Assembly (NCBI GenBank): GCA_023052935.1
Contig: CM041297.1
Span: 52,495,917-52,559,916, forward strand
Source of the DNA: Piezodorus guildinii
Taxonomy: Eukaryota; Arthropoda; Insecta; Hemiptera; Pentatomidae
DNA: 64,000 nt
Reading direction: 5' to 3'
Made by a program: the position numbers and the translations under genes. Of this stretch, positions 44,330 through 55,904 are shown in pieces. Positions within the stretch are counted from its first letter, which is position 1. The number at the start of each line of letters is the position of its first letter. The notes beneath the pieces are model-generated. The model was given only the letters and a program-made list of their open reading frames with translations, had not been told where the DNA came from and searched no databases.

Positions 44330-46780
44330 TCTCAAAATATGAAATGAAATTAAAAATAATTCATAGCTCTGTATACATTATATATATTATAAACTTGAAA
44401 TGTCGTACCGCTATAGGGTATTAAGCGTTAAGAAATTCAATCCGTAATAATATTATTTAATATTATTTATATGAAGTTCTGTTTATAAATATTAAACCTA
44501 TTTATTTAAGTATTTAGTTTATTAGATAAATGTAACACATAAAAGTACATCATACAGGGATTCTATACGGATACAGTATTAGTAATGTATTTTATTTTCA
44601 AATGAATAAAATATAAAATAATTATTTTAGTGTTGTAGTATAATTAAAGCTATTATTAAGAAAACTAATAATAAGGATCTTTTTAAAAATAATTGTAATT
44701 TACAATTGTATAAAATATCGTGAGTTGAGAATGGTTCATAAAAGTGAAGTTATTGGTGACTCACCACAACGTGATATTACCAATAACATATTTAATTACT
44801 CATTGCCTTATTGTGATTTTACGAGCACACATTGGTTGTAAAAAGACACATTATGATAAAACAGGCATAAAGATCTCCTGCTGACAATCAGTTCCATTGT
44901 CTGTTTGTTTTTTAACTTTAACTTCATATCAAACATTTATACTGATTACTTTATAAGGAACTATTTTTCTTAAGATTTGAAACGTTAGCTAAGAAAATGG
45001 TATAACTATTTTATCTATGAAATAATAGGCAATAAATTATGGTTAAAAAAGAATTTGGAAATTCCAAAAATATAAAAACGCAATATCAAAAAAAAAATGT
45101 TTTAATATAGACTTCCTCAGGAGAAACTAAGTAAAGACCACGCATGTTTATAGAAAAAATGAAGCACGTCTAAAAAAAAGACATACAAGCAAAGAGACCA
45201 AATCTCACTACAAGACAATTACACACGTAATGGCAGAAAAGGCTGGTGTCAGAATAACCTAATTTTTTTTATATATTTTAATATCGTATAATTTAACCGT
45301 TTAACGCTTATTAAAATAATTGGTCTTGGAATAATTGGGAAAAGTTGAAATCTCTCATATATCATACTAAACCTTCTAATGTCTCATACTGATATGGTCA
45401 TAGAAGTTACTAATTTAAAAAATTCTAAAACTATATATTCTCATTAAAAAAAGCAATTTTCTATGAAATTTATTGATTGCAAGTAAACACAATAATATAT
45501 TAATAATTAATGAATATTTTACTGTTAGAGACACTTAAAACTGTTTCAAATAAGAACGAAAAGGGTTTTAAAATTGAATAACTGGGTATATTGAATATCA
45601 ATACCTAATTCATTTCTATAAAATTAAAATTAAATGTTTTTTTTTGGCTTTCACCTTATAATATCATTTAAATGGTTATTGTCTTAAAAACGTATAACGA
45701 TTTTCTTATGCTTTTGGATAGTTGTCAATACTTATCACATAAAATTTAATTATTTATCTACCCAAAGTTTTTATTGGAAATGATTTAGTAAGGTGAAGAG
45801 GTGTTTATTTACTTAATATTATCACTTCTTAAGAATTTAAAAGAAAGAATCCAGAAATCCTCATAGATTCTCTGAAATAACGTAAAAAAAAAAATAAAAA
45901 AAAAAAAAAAAAAAAAATAAAAAATAAAAAATAAAAATAAAAAAATAAAAAAACTAGTCAAATAAATAAATTTGAGTTTTGCTCTGATTTTATTTTTTGT
46001 TCTATTTGAATGTTTTTTAATTTATTTAAAATGTTAGTTTGATTCATTATTATAATCGCTCATTATATTGCTTTCACTTTTGATTCTATTTTTCAATAAT
46101 TCGCTTTAATAAAATAATTTTAACGCCTAATAATTATGAAAACTTTGTTCTAGAATTTACAATTGCAATTATATAAACGAAAAATGATTTTTATTCTTTA
46201 CGCTACAGATTTTAGTATAAAATAATGAGTGGGTTTAAAGATTTGTTTTTAAAACTATTTTGTTATAGGGAAATACAACGTGTACCTTTAATACTTAGTA
46301 ATTATTTTTGAAAATTATTTAATTAACGTATATATTGTCAATTAATTCAATAAATATGAAGAAAAAAATATGAATTTTATATATGAGTATTATTTAAAAT
46401 ATATGACTGTGACAATATTTAAAAAAAAAATTGTTCTATAAGTAAAATTAGTCTCAACTCTTATTACCGCTTTAAAAAAAAAAAAATTGAAGTTAATTAG
46501 CCTTGGATATTGCTGTACAAACACCTGTCACACATAGGTGACAAAGCAACCAAAATTACATCATCTATAAGTTTTTACGCCGAAGCATCATTGAAGCTTA
46601 GAATGTAGAATGGGTATGGGAATTTGAAATTGGATCATTAAGGATTCGACATACTCAAGCCTATGAGAGTACACCGTGCGTTTATTACGACGAAATTTTA
46701 TTGTTTTTGTTTTAATGACAAAGCATTCATCTCCTCTTATGTTTCATATTTATTAGCCGTACACAGATTGTCTTAAGGAC
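44330..46780. other. Gene-free AT-rich stretch
   Basis: About 2.4 kb with no repeat of the families described and no supported coding sequence. It includes an A-rich (AAAAAT)n tract at about 45885-45952. If the candidate exon at 42.4-42.8 kb is real, this and the following DNA would be intronic. Confidence 0.45.
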
Positions 46781-46789
46781 TCACCTGAT

Positions 46790-47010
46790 AGCCAGATGAG
46801 TGAGGTGAGGTGTAAACGCCGCGTCGGGGTATCGATGTTTTTGGCGGGAGATGGGTTTGCGAAGGCGCCTGCGCCGAAGGCTAGGTCGGACTGAGCGGGT
46901 TCGAATCCCCACCTCCTCCCGCTACCCTCTCCTCCTTCCTGGTAGAGGGGGCAACCGATCTTCAGTCGTACAGGAGTTGTTGGTCTAAAATGTATTATAC
47001 GCAATAAAAA
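46790..47010 (+). mobile_element. tRNA-derived SINE, family 4
   Basis: A perfect B-box GGTTCGAATCCC at about 46899 follows a tRNA-like upstream part with GATGGGTTTGCGAAGGCG. The whole is GC-rich (TCCCGCTACCCTCTCCTCC) and ends in ACGCAATAAAAAAT. The minus-strand frame across it is a shadow. Single copy here. Confidence 0.6.
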
Positions 47011-47084
47011 ATCATAAATATACCATAAAACTAATATATTTGTAAAGTGGGTTATGTAAGAAAAAAAGGACTACAGAAAATAAA

Positions 47085-47490
47085 AAAATCTGGTGCGATC
47101 AACACACGACTTTCACAGACCTCGATATTTAAAATTTATTTAAGAAATGTTAATAAAGTATTTTTTTTTTTCTCTCTAAGCCCCATGGGATTTGAAGTTG
47201 AAAATCGGAAATAGAGGAAGGAACCTCAGATCTTATATTCTGCATTACGTGAATTCTATAGAGGGGGCTGAGGGTACAAAATGTTCGGTATATGGGAGCG
47301 AATGGGAATCACTTATAGTGATGGGGCTAGAGTAAGATTTGAAAAAACATTGTTATATACAATAATCACTTAAATGTATGCCCTATCCATCACTTACCAC
47401 TACCTTCCTCAAATCTGTATATAAGAAAATATTTTTTCTTAAATCTTTAGCTTTCCAAGGATATATTAAAAAAACATTACCTAAAAAAGA
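47085..47490 (+). mobile_element. Element X, 5' fragment interrupted by unrelated DNA and a SINE
   Basis: AAAATCTGGTGCGATCAACAC and ACGACTTTCACAGACCTCG are the 5' terminus. A different segment (about 47165-47340) intervenes, and element X blocks resume (CTTTCCAAGGATATATTA) until the SINE starts at 47491. Confidence 0.7.
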
Positions 47491-47763
47491 GATCACCTAA
47501 AGATGGGAGGATAGCATAACAGCCTCATATGCCTAAGGTCCCGGGTTTCAACCCGCAGGCTCTAAGATTTTTTAATGGGAATAACAAATCCTTAGTTATG
47601 CCGTCCTTTGGAGGGGACGTTAAAAAGGTGGTCCCGAGACTGTGCGACGTCAGGTACTCGTTAAAGAACCCTATCTTAATAAAACATGGAAAGGCAAAAT
47701 TTAGGACTCCTACTGTAGCATCGTCCGATTATCCACAGCAGCATAAAGGGACGTTAAAAATTA
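47491..47763 (+). mobile_element. tRNA-derived SINE, family 1, copy g
   Basis: The head is partly damaged at the A-box (GATCACCTAAAGATGGGAGG), the B-box region reads GGGTTTCAACCCGC, and the body and GACGTTAAA end are well conserved. Inserted inside an element X fragment. Confidence 0.87.
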
Positions 47764-48065
47764 AATTCAGTTTCTTAATATAGTAAGATATAACTTATAG
47801 TAAGATAATAATTAATATATAAAAATATAGTAAGATAAAATTGTTATGTTCAATAATCACTCAAGTTTATGCTCTATCCGTCACTTTGCACTACCTTCCA
47901 CAAATTTGTATATAAGAAAACATTCTTTCTTAAATCTTTAGCTTTCTAAAGATATATTAAAAAATAAACATTACCTAAAAAAAAATGTTTGCTCTATTCT
48001 ACTTTTGTTGGCATTCAAATTCGTTTAACTCGTGTATTTAGCCGCTTTTCATCTATGCTTTTATA

Positions 48066-48184
48066 TTTCAACAGCAATTTTTTATTGAGTATTATTACAA
48101 TCTGTCAAAATTTGGACATCTATAATAGTGGTGAAATATAACATACATACTACATTCATACACTAATTACACAACAATAAAATT

Positions 48185-48188
<4 letters not shown>
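48066..48188 (-). mobile_element. Jockey-clade LINE 3'-UTR fragment
   Basis: TTTTATTGAGTATTATTACA and ATCTGTCAAAATTTGGACAT are diverged relatives of the 3' terminus at 57.66 kb, on the same strand. It sits inside an element X copy. Confidence 0.75.

Positions 48189-48248
<60 letters not shown>
48189..48248. repeat. (TA)n microsatellite
   Basis: About 60 bases of uninterrupted AT repeats beside the LINE tail. Confidence 0.93.
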
Positions 48249-48754
48249 TCATCAATGCTAATAAGATAATATGTTTCATTTTTTTTAATCTACAAAATTA
48301 AAGGTTATTTAGATAAAGAAAATTCAAAATATCGGCATTTAAGCCTAGCAAGACTATTTCAATCAAATAAAACGTACATGATATTAAAGCCAATTAAATA
48401 CATCTATGGTAGCGATTTTAATAAAAATCGTTCAAACAGTTTAAGAGATAATCGTAAAAAGCTTGAAAATCCATAGAATAAAGTATTATTTCCGGTCAGC
48501 TGATTTCGTAATAAAATTGCTGTAAAAACTCAGGCATATACACTACCAAAATACGAAATTTCAGTTATATATAACTTATATTTTTTGAGTTAGACTTACC
48601 ACCAATTAAATACAAAGACGTGTATTTCCGGCGAAAACTAAGATTCGAAAACTGTAAGATCGCAATACTTTGACTTATATTTTATACAAAGGTAAGTAAA
48701 AGTAAGAGGTTATGATAGAAGAAACAATACAGTAAATAAAAATTAGAAATAGGT

Positions 48755-49438
48755 TCCGACGTAGAGCAAGCATTTGACAGAGTTTGGCATCCAGGACTGC
48801 TGTACAAACTCCGAAAATTCCTCCCTCCAACATACTTCCTTATCATCCAGTCCTACCTCAGTGACAGATCCTTCAAAATAAATAACAATGGGTTCTTTTC
48901 ATCTCTTTTTACTCAGTCCGCTGGTGTCCCCCAAGGCAGTATCCTAGGACCCATTCTCTACACAGTATATACAGCTGATATCCCAACCAATCCTAACACT
49001 TTCCTTTCCACTTATGCTGATGACACTTGTGTGTTATCAGTTAATAACGATCCAACTGTTGCCTCTCAAACCCTTCAATCCCACATCAGAGACCTTGAGA
49101 TATGGTGTCAGAATTGGAGAATTAAAATAAATTCCAACAAATCGCATCAAATAACCTTTACCCTTCGTCGTAAGCCAATGACATCCTGTCCCACAGTATC
49201 CTTTAATAACATTCCACTTGTCCCTGTTGAACAGATCCGCTACCTAGGACTGCTCCTTGACAAACGTCTCACATGGAATCCACACACAAGACTGAAACGA
49301 CAAGAAACTGCTCGCCGCTTTCGATTACTTCAACACTTACTAGACAGATGCTCAAACCTTCCACTTCACTACAAAAGACTCATTTACATGACCATCATAA
49401 GACCTATCTTGACAAAATACAGTTGCAAATTTCAATAA
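48755..49438 (+). CDS. Jockey-clade reverse transcriptase fragment (about 226 codons, open)
   Basis: The frame is open from the 5' truncation point without a stop. It shows DVEQAFDRVWHPGLLYKL (catalytic Asp block, first residue at 48758), SAGVPQGSILGPILYTVYTA, STYADDTCVL (YADD catalytic pair), WCQNWRIKINSNKSHQITF and YLGLLLDKRLTWNPHTRL. This block order and wording are typical of the arthropod Jockey clade. The protein would copy LINE RNA into DNA. There is no true start codon: the copy is 5'-truncated. The frame ends abruptly after TIIRPI because the sequence jumps to the element's 3' tail (TACAGTTGCAAATTTCAATA). Confidence 0.92.
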   Translation, partial: SDVEQAFDRVWHPGLLYKLRKFLPPTYFLIIQSYLSDRSFKINNNGFFSSLFTQSAGVPQGSILGPILYTVYTADIPTNPNTFLSTYADDTCVLSVNNDPTVASQTLQSHIRDLEIWCQNWRIKINSNKSHQITFTLRRKPMTSCPTVSFNNIPLVPVEQIRYLGLLLDKRLTWNPHTRLKRQETARRFRLLQHLLDRCSNLPLHYKRLIYMTIIRPILTKYSCKFQ

Positions 49439-49494
49439 AAATATATATGTTTTAAAATCCTAATGAGTTTTTTTTCAAATTAATATTAATCCTT

Positions 49495-49940
49495 AACAAT
49501 CTTATTCATAAGGCCTATATGGACTTACGGAGCTGAGCTCTGGGGCTCTACTAAACCATCGAATTCTTCCCGTATCCAATCCTTACAATCCAAAATCCTT
49601 CGTAAAATCCTCAACGCTCCTTACTTTGTCACAAATAAAATCATCCATAAAGACTTAAATGTTCCATATGTTGCTGATTTGGCCCGAACTAGATATGAAT
49701 CCTTCTATGACAAACTCCATTCCCACTCCAACCCACTAGTTTCAACCCTTGCTTCCTCTTCAATTCCTGATAATCCTCCGAGGCGCCTGAAAAGAAGATT
49801 GCCTCGAGACCTTCTTGTTTAAAATAGTTACTGGAGTGCTTCCATTGGGTTGCTCCTCAACAAGTCTGTCTCATGTGATTTTTCTTTTAGCATATTTACT
49901 TGTAATATAAATTACAGTTGTAAATTTCAATAAATAAATA
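49495..49940 (+). pseudogene. Jockey-clade LINE, C-terminal coding part and 3' end
   Basis: It resumes almost exactly where the previous segment left off: TATGGACTTACGGAGCTGAG encodes WTYGAELWGS, followed by SLQSKILRKILNAPYFVTNK and NPPRRLKRRLPRDLLV to a stop. The 3' UTR ends GTTGTAAATTTCAATAAATA. Together with 48755-49438 it would make one nearly continuous protein, interrupted by about 70 bases that include an extra copy of the 3' tail. Confidence 0.88.
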
Positions 49941-50019
49941 TAAAAAAACAAACAAAAAAAAAAATAAATAGGTTCCAAAATAATGGCATGGAAGAAGACA
50001 TGTAGATTGGTGCACTCCA

Positions 50020-50102
50020 ACTTTATTTTGTAATTCTTAAAATGTTTTTAGAAACCGAGGAAAGTGAAAGCCGTGTGTTGTCCTTACCAGATTTTTTTTT
50101 AA
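50020..50102 (-). mobile_element. Element X, 5'-terminal fragment, minus strand
   Basis: GAAACCGAGGAAAGTGAAAG and CCGTGTGTTGTCCTTACCAG followed by ATTTTTTTT are the 5' end in reverse complement. Confidence 0.75.
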
Positions 50103-50104
50103 CA

Positions 50105-50268
50105 AAAGAACACTGATATGGATGTATAATAGGCCGTTGGAAAAGTATATGTTTTTTAAAAAAATGTTATTTTTTATCACTAACTTTATTTAAAAGTTCT
50201 TAAATTTATTCTAACAACGGAGAGAAGTGAAAGTCGTGTGTTGAGCACAACAGATTTTTTTTTTGGCT
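50105..50268 (-). mobile_element. Element X, 5'-terminal fragment, second in tandem
   Basis: ATAATAGGCCGTTGGAAAAG, CTTTATTTAAAAGTTCTTAA, and GTGAAAGTCGTGTGTTGAGC, ending ACAGATTTTTTTTT. A second terminus in the same orientation directly follows the first, so two copies were joined end to end. Confidence 0.78.
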
Positions 50269-50269
50269 T

Positions 50270-51005
50270 ATAACTTTTTTTCTCTCACTTTTTCAGTTTT
50301 ACTTAGATAAATAATTGAATATTACTTTATTTCGTTTAATAATTTTAAGCTGGCTGGAGCACAGTTTCCTGAATTCCCCAGCTTACACCCATGTTTTTCT
50401 AATAATTAATTAACATAACAACCCATTCCATTAATCCTTACTAACTATTAAGCCTCATAAGAGTTAGTGAACTAATAAAAAACAAGTCCAGATATTTAAG
50501 GTGGGAAAGGTTCGAACAAATTATTATTCCAATTCAATGAAAATAAATAACACATGTTATATTTTGTTTTAATTCTTTTCTTTCCCCTCCCCTTCCCCTA
50601 TTTCTATATGGAAAAAAAATCGCATATCACAAATTCTAATCTATACCTCCTAGGTACCAGCTATCCTAATCGCTTTTCAGAGCCGTTACTTTTGAAAAGT
50701 AAGCAAGATAACATTTTTATAAAGGGCGACACGTGGTTGTTATAACATCAGCAAGAATCTTTGAAGTTTAAAGGACCTTATGAATATCAGAATTTTTTCA
50801 GGACGCGCTTAGTTCGCAAGTTGAAGAGTACTTCTCATACAAAGGAAGCTACCATATCTAAGACTGTATAATACATGTCGATCAATGGAATAAAAAAAAA
50901 CTTCTGAAAATGCATGGAAGGCGTTAAACAAAATACATGCAGACGTTTCAGTTTTTCAATGTGTGCAGCTGTGATCATGATACTATAAACCTTATCATTG
51001 TAATT
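50270..51005. other. Gene-free stretch
   Basis: A 63-codon open frame near 50.6 kb has no recognisable motif. No repeat family of the window is seen. Confidence 0.45.
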
Positions 51006-51009
51006 ATGT

Positions 51010-51782
51010 GTATTATGAATGAATGAAAAGTAATTTTTATTCTGGGAAATTTTGCCCTCTAAGAATGATAAAAAATGAACATAGGAAGTAAAACTTGTCT
51101 GGCTTCATTTGATACATAATTATTTAGACAGATAATAAATTTAAATAAAAACAATATTGAATGAATTTAGTTATGAATTATCAAATTCAATATTTATCAC
51201 ATATGGGAGAAGATTGATGTGTGTGGAGGTGGATTAATAAATGGTGTTTGAAAGTAGTTAGGGACACACTATGGAAACGGATATGAGTAAAGAGTTCCAA
51301 AGAGTGGTAGCGCGGATAACAAAGGATTTTTTAAAGGATGCTGTTCTATGAAAGGAAGGTATAGATCGAAGGGTTGGAATCCGGTATTTAGGGAAGCGCG
51401 GTGTAAGGAGGTCAAAGATATAGGAAGGTTTTCTGGCTCGCAAGGATTGGAATAGGAAGATGCCAAGAAGGTATTTTCTTCGGGATTCGGGATAGAGCCT
51501 TTGACCAGAATACCAATGAGAGACGTATGACTGTCTGGAGAGGAAGTACATTAATCTTAAAAACGTATTCAGTAATATTTTTAGCCTCATTTCGTTTTCG
51601 CCAATTAGTCCCCCATATACAAGGCATCCATTGTCAAAGTGGGGGAGTATGAGTGAAGACACTAATAGATGACGGGTACTTCTAAGAAAAGAGTTATTAT
51701 AATAAGTAATAATTAAAAATATATATATATATTTTTTCAATCTTTCATTCTGTACCATAAGGTACAATGGTAATAGTGACAA
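51010..51782 (-). pseudogene. CR1-like LINE, C-terminal coding part and 3' UTR
   Basis: The minus-strand frame from about 51715 to the stop at 51258 reads HLLVSSLILPHFDNGCLVYG, SLRARKPSYIFDLLTPRFP and FVIRATTLWNSLL. The order P-H-F-D...., a middle linker and a terminal LWNSL is the C-terminal signature of CR1-like LINE proteins. The 3' UTR shares AAGCCAGACAAG with 23.7 kb and ends in AGAATAAAAATTACTTTTC plus ATTCATTCAT repeats at about 51015. It is 5'-truncated, losing the catalytic domain. Overlapping short frames on this strand are shadows. Confidence 0.85.
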
Positions 51783-51959
51783 AAGACTTCATTCTCACCA
51801 AATTAACAAATAACTAAAGAAATAAGCTCAAGAGAAACGAATGAACAAAAGAACTACATAAAAAAAAAAATAATCAAAAAGTTTAACAATAATGAGCATA
51901 TTGAACAAAACAGTTACATAATATCAATAAATAAATAAAATGAATAAGACGATAACAAA

Positions 51960-52480
51960 TAAATAATTATCTTAAACACACTCATACCCATTTACAATAT
52001 TTACAGTTTGCCGGGAATCCCGTAGCCCACTTATGGAGAAGAAAGCGGAGCCCTAGAGAACCCAGAGCTTCTCAGCCGTGTCATAGGTTTAGAACTATCG
52101 AAAGTAGGATAGAAAAAATGGAATTTGGAAGAATTAAGGTCTGAAATAAATGAGAGTATAACAGATGACATTTTAAGGAGTATTAGCTATTTTCGAATGA
52201 ATTTGGATTGGAAGTATTGGATGCTTTTGATGTTAGAAAATGTATCTGCCACCCACCGTTTCATTTCGTGAAACCAAATAGGTTTCAGTATTGTCTTGTA
52301 GCTTAGTATTTTTTAAACTTTAAGATGAGATTTACGGCTTAGTAGTCTGTTTAAATAGCCAAATCGCCATTTAAGCTCTTGTATATTAAATCTAGTGTAT
52401 AGGTTCCATGTCAGTCTTTGGTCCAGTTGGAAAGAAAGGTATTGCACTGTTTCTGAGAAAAGAAGTATAATTGAATTGGA
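51960..52480 (-). pseudogene. Decayed Jockey-clade LINE fragment
   Basis: It follows the 58.0-58.5 kb copy block by block: GGTTCCATGTCAGTCTTTGG, GTTTCAGTATTGTCTTGTAG, TTTGGATTGGAAGTATTGGA and AAGGTCTGAAATAAATGAGA (plus-strand sense). No long frame survives. Its 3' side meets the CR1-like copy at about 51.8 kb. Confidence 0.8.
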
Positions 52481-52484
52481 AACA

Positions 52485-53018
52485 ACTGAAAGTGACGTAT
52501 AATAACAGCTAACAGTAAACTATTGCATTACTATTATGCAAAAGTACATTATTATTTTATTAATGTAAAATAACAATTGAATTATAATTGTGATCCTAAA
52601 TACCTAATGGAAGTCTAAACTATTATATTAATGATATCAACAATATTTACTAATATTTTATTTTATATTTATTACAAAATAACCATAATATATCTTGACT
52701 ATTTGAATCAATTAAATATAAATTAAGGTATGAATAAATTTTTAAATAAATGAACATATCAGTCTGTAAAATATTAAGCCAATTTAACAAAGTGATTTAA
52801 TTTAATTCGCTGATCAAATTAATTAAAAACTGACACACTAATGGTTAGGTAAAACTATAATTATATATTTTTTAAATAATTAATTTATGTTTTTAGTAAT
52901 TTATGCTCTTGAAAACGGCCTATAATAAATGAAACGTTGGAAAATTTTAATTAAATAAAATAAATGATAAGTTTAGATAAAAGGATAAGTTTAAATATAA
53001 AATACACCTAAAACTAAG
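52485..53018. other. Gene-free AT-rich stretch
   Basis: Nothing recognisable apart from low-complexity AT sequence. Confidence 0.5.
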
Positions 53019-53146
53019 AGGAATCACTTGTAGCTGGGTGGCTAGCATAGCGGCTTCCTATGCCAAAGGTCACGGGTTCAAACCTGCAGGTGGTCCTAGG
53101 ATTTTTTAATGGGAGTAAAAAATCCTTAGTTATGTCATCCTTCAAT
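53019..53146 (+). mobile_element. tRNA-derived SINE, family 1, 5'-half fragment
   Basis: Head with CTTGTAGCTGGGTGGCTAGC and GGGTTCAAACCTGCAGG. The body stops after ATGTCATCCTTCAA. The following 130 bases hold a minus-strand 74-codon frame that is part SINE, part unknown. Confidence 0.87.
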
Positions 53147-53369
53147 TCGGCGCAATGTAAGAACCACTTAATCACTTCTGACACAGTAATGAGTAGTAAA
53201 ATGTGACATAAGTCTTCAGCATGTCGGATTTTAATCAAATAAAGTTTGAGGTAATCAACTAGACGAAAATTGATTTATCTTGTTCTCTTTGTATATAATT
53301 TCGATTCTTGCAATTAATTAATAAATCGTTAACTATAGACAAGGCTGATTTTCCAAGATATTAAAGATA

Positions 53370-53397
53370 TTTTTACTTTCGCTTACCTATATATGCA
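53370..53397 (-). mobile_element. Element X terminus fragment
   Basis: TTTTACTTTCGCTTACCTAT is the reverse complement of the element X 3' end, cut off by the SINE at 53398. Confidence 0.6.
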
Positions 53398-53675
53398 GGG
53401 ATCACTTGTAGCTAGGTGGTTAGCATAACAGCCTCCTATGCCAACGGTCACGGGTTCGAACTCGCAGGTGGTCCTAGGATTTTTTAATGGGAACAAAAAA
53501 TCCTTAGTTATGCCGTCCTTCGGAGGGGACGTTAAAAGGTGGTCCCGAGCCTGTGCGATGTCAGGTACTCGTTAAAGATCCCTATCCTAATATAACCTGG
53601 AAAGGCAAAATTTAGGACTCCCACTGTAGCGTCGTCCAATTAGCCATAGTAGCATAAAGTGACGTTAAACAAATA
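53398..53675 (+). mobile_element. tRNA-derived SINE, family 1, copy i (best preserved)
   Basis: A-box region TTGTAGCTAGGTGGTTAGC, B-box GGGTTCGAACTCGC, then TTATGCCGTCCTTCGGAGG, GTGCGATGTCAGGTACTCG, TAGGACTCCCACTGTAGC and GTGACGTTAAACAAATAAA. This copy is a good reference for the family, about 280 bases including the tail. Confidence 0.93.
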
Positions 53676-53718
53676 AAGAAAAAACCTAAAACTAAGAAAT
53701 ATATGCGAAAATTCAGTA

Positions 53719-54108
53719 TTATGTTTTATTCTTAATAAGAAATCCAAGAAAGCCTTTCTCATCAGCGGGATTTCCATCAGAGAAATGAATAAAATAAAAT
53801 ATTATTGTGCCACTCTTTTTAAAACTTGGCAGTATTTTCTCATTCTCATTAAACATTTTGGGATGACAACAATAATTTTTGAGCCGACTGTTAATGCACA
53901 AATGTTTCGAAACGTGCTATTCAACGTTTCGGGTTGCGTCATGCCGTGCCCCTAATAAAAAACAAAATCCATTCATGCCTTTTTTTCTGAATGGGTGGCT
54001 GTGTTCATTCACTTTCACAGTACGTCTAGTCATTTTGTTATATTCGTTAAAACAACAATGATATCTAACCAAGTATTCTTTTACATATTTGCTCTTTATT
54101 GTATTCAT
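53719..54108 (-). pseudogene. Open minus-strand frame with one internal stop, unrecognised
   Basis: Two frames, 54108-53917 and 53901-53719, are in the same phase and separated by a TAG. They read MTRRTVKVNEHSHPFRKK ... GARHDATRNVE, stop, HVSKHLCINSRLKNYCCHPK ... HFSDGNPADEKGFLGFL. The DNA includes CAACGTTTCGGGTTGCG and CATCAGCGGGATTTCCATC, which look like the GTTTCGG-containing repeats in this window, so this is more likely a transposon remnant than a gene. Confidence 0.25.
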
Positions 54109-55900
54109 TAAATTTTCAATTTATTAAACTTATTATTTATATGAGCATAATTATATCATTGTTAACTATAGCACACATTTATGCAACAGCTCAGATTATA
54201 TTTTAATTAATTTATAAGAGATTCATACTCTCTCAAAAAACATTACAGTACAGTTTGATTGAGACAAAGCTAAATTTAAGTAAAAAAATAATAAATTTTC
54301 TTTAATATTTTCTCATGTAACTATTGGGAAGGTAGAAGTATTCTGGTGTAAAATTCATATAATTTTTTTTCGTCATTATTATTATTATTAAATTATTACT
54401 ATACATACAATATAAACTATTATTTTTCACCAATATTATTCCAACTTTTCCATCTTCTTCCTCGTAATTAATTCTTTTATTTATGTACCATCAGTTTGTT
54501 TCTCTGATACCAGCTGCTCTGCTATTAATTAAATAAACTTTATCATAGTAAAAAAAAATCGATAGATATGCTTATCATAATTGACTATAGTAGTAAAACC
54601 ATAACAAGGTAGACTAAAGACGAAAATAGTAGTAATACCTCATTTAATTATTTATATAAATACCATAATTTTCAACAATAAATTGGATAAAATATCGAGG
54701 TAGGTGAATTTCGTGTGTTGGCTCCACAAGATTTTTTAAATCTTCCTTTGTATTAAAGATTAAAAATTTATTTTATTTTATTATACGAACCATATTTCAT
54801 TATGAAATAGATTTTTTTCTTATTACCTTTATTTTAAATATCGCTTTCAAATACATAAATAAAAACAAAAACGATCAATCAGAGGGTGTCAAATGATCTA
54901 ATAAACAACACCGACTTTATAAAATACCTTGTTAAGGATTTGATCCTAAAAAAAGTGAAGAAACAAAAAAGAAAAGTTATAATCCCATTTTAATTCATCG
55001 TTTAAATAATTAACACGATTTAATTACTTTCTTAAGCTGTGAATTTTTTTTTTTTTTTGCCTGTCCTCAGGATGGTCTTTCTAAAGTCAGTAAGAATAAA
55101 CCCGACCCTTGTCCGGTTCTCGAGATTAAAAACAAAACAAAAAAAATAAAAAAAAATAAGAAGGATCAAAACAGGAAAGGCGGTGTTATTATAAAACGCC
55201 CCTTTTATCATAAAACGGAGCGTTTAGATGAGTAATCGCTCACGTAAATGTTTATTTATGCGTATTTATTTGTTTATATATGTGCGAATTAAAATATATT
55301 TATATATTTGGTTTTAAGCTGAATTATTCCAATTTTTTTCAGTTCTTAAGAAAAGAAAATGGTGAAATTGTTATAAGAAAATGATTAATATTCGAATTTT
55401 CATTTGCTGACAGTAATGTTTTATGGGGTTTATTTAATTATGAATCTTTCATTTAATTATTACTAAAAAGAATCTAATAAAGGTGCTTTTATGTTACAGT
55501 ATCTTATCAAGAAATACTCTCAAGCTTTCATAATAAAAATTAAAATTGGTATTTAGAAATTGTATTTTTAAAATTGAAATGTATATTATTAGTTAAAACT
55601 TTTTATATTTATTATTAAATATCCGCGAAGCTCTCCCATGGGCTTACGACTTCCATTAAATTTATGAAGACCATATATAGTACTTACGTTTTTGGTTGAA
55701 GGCTATAATCATGAGTGATTTGAATATTTTGGCCTGTTCATAGAGAATATAAAATAAAATTGTTCTTAATTTTAATTATTACCCCAAATATATTTAAATT
55801 CCATGGCTATAGTGTTGTATATAATTATGTTTTTTTATTATAAAATAGTTGACCCGCCATTTTAGTTCAGTTAAATAAATAAACAAAAAAAAAGTAAGAA
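54109..55900. other. Gene-free stretch with an element X end
   Basis: At 54692-54741 AATATCGAGGTAGGTGAATT and CGTGTGTTGGCTCCACAAG mark an element X 5' terminus (minus strand). A short GC-richer piece lies at about 55055-55130 (CTGTCCTCAGGATGGTC). Nothing else is supported. Confidence 0.5.
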
Positions 55901-55904
55901 GCGG

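Larger units (their letters stand above)
47850..48706 (+). mobile_element. Element X copy interrupted by a LINE tail and (TA)n
   Basis: CTTTCTAAAGATATATTA, AATATCGGCATTTAAGCC, and a diverged terminus ATACAAAGGTAAGTAAAAGTA. It is interrupted at about 48066-48248 by a Jockey 3'-UTR piece and a TA tract. Confidence 0.8.

Noticed and set aside
46899..46912. Perfect tRNA B-box, possible tRNA gene
   Set aside because: No clover-leaf with matching acceptor stem can be drawn around it; the surrounding sequence fits a SINE head better.
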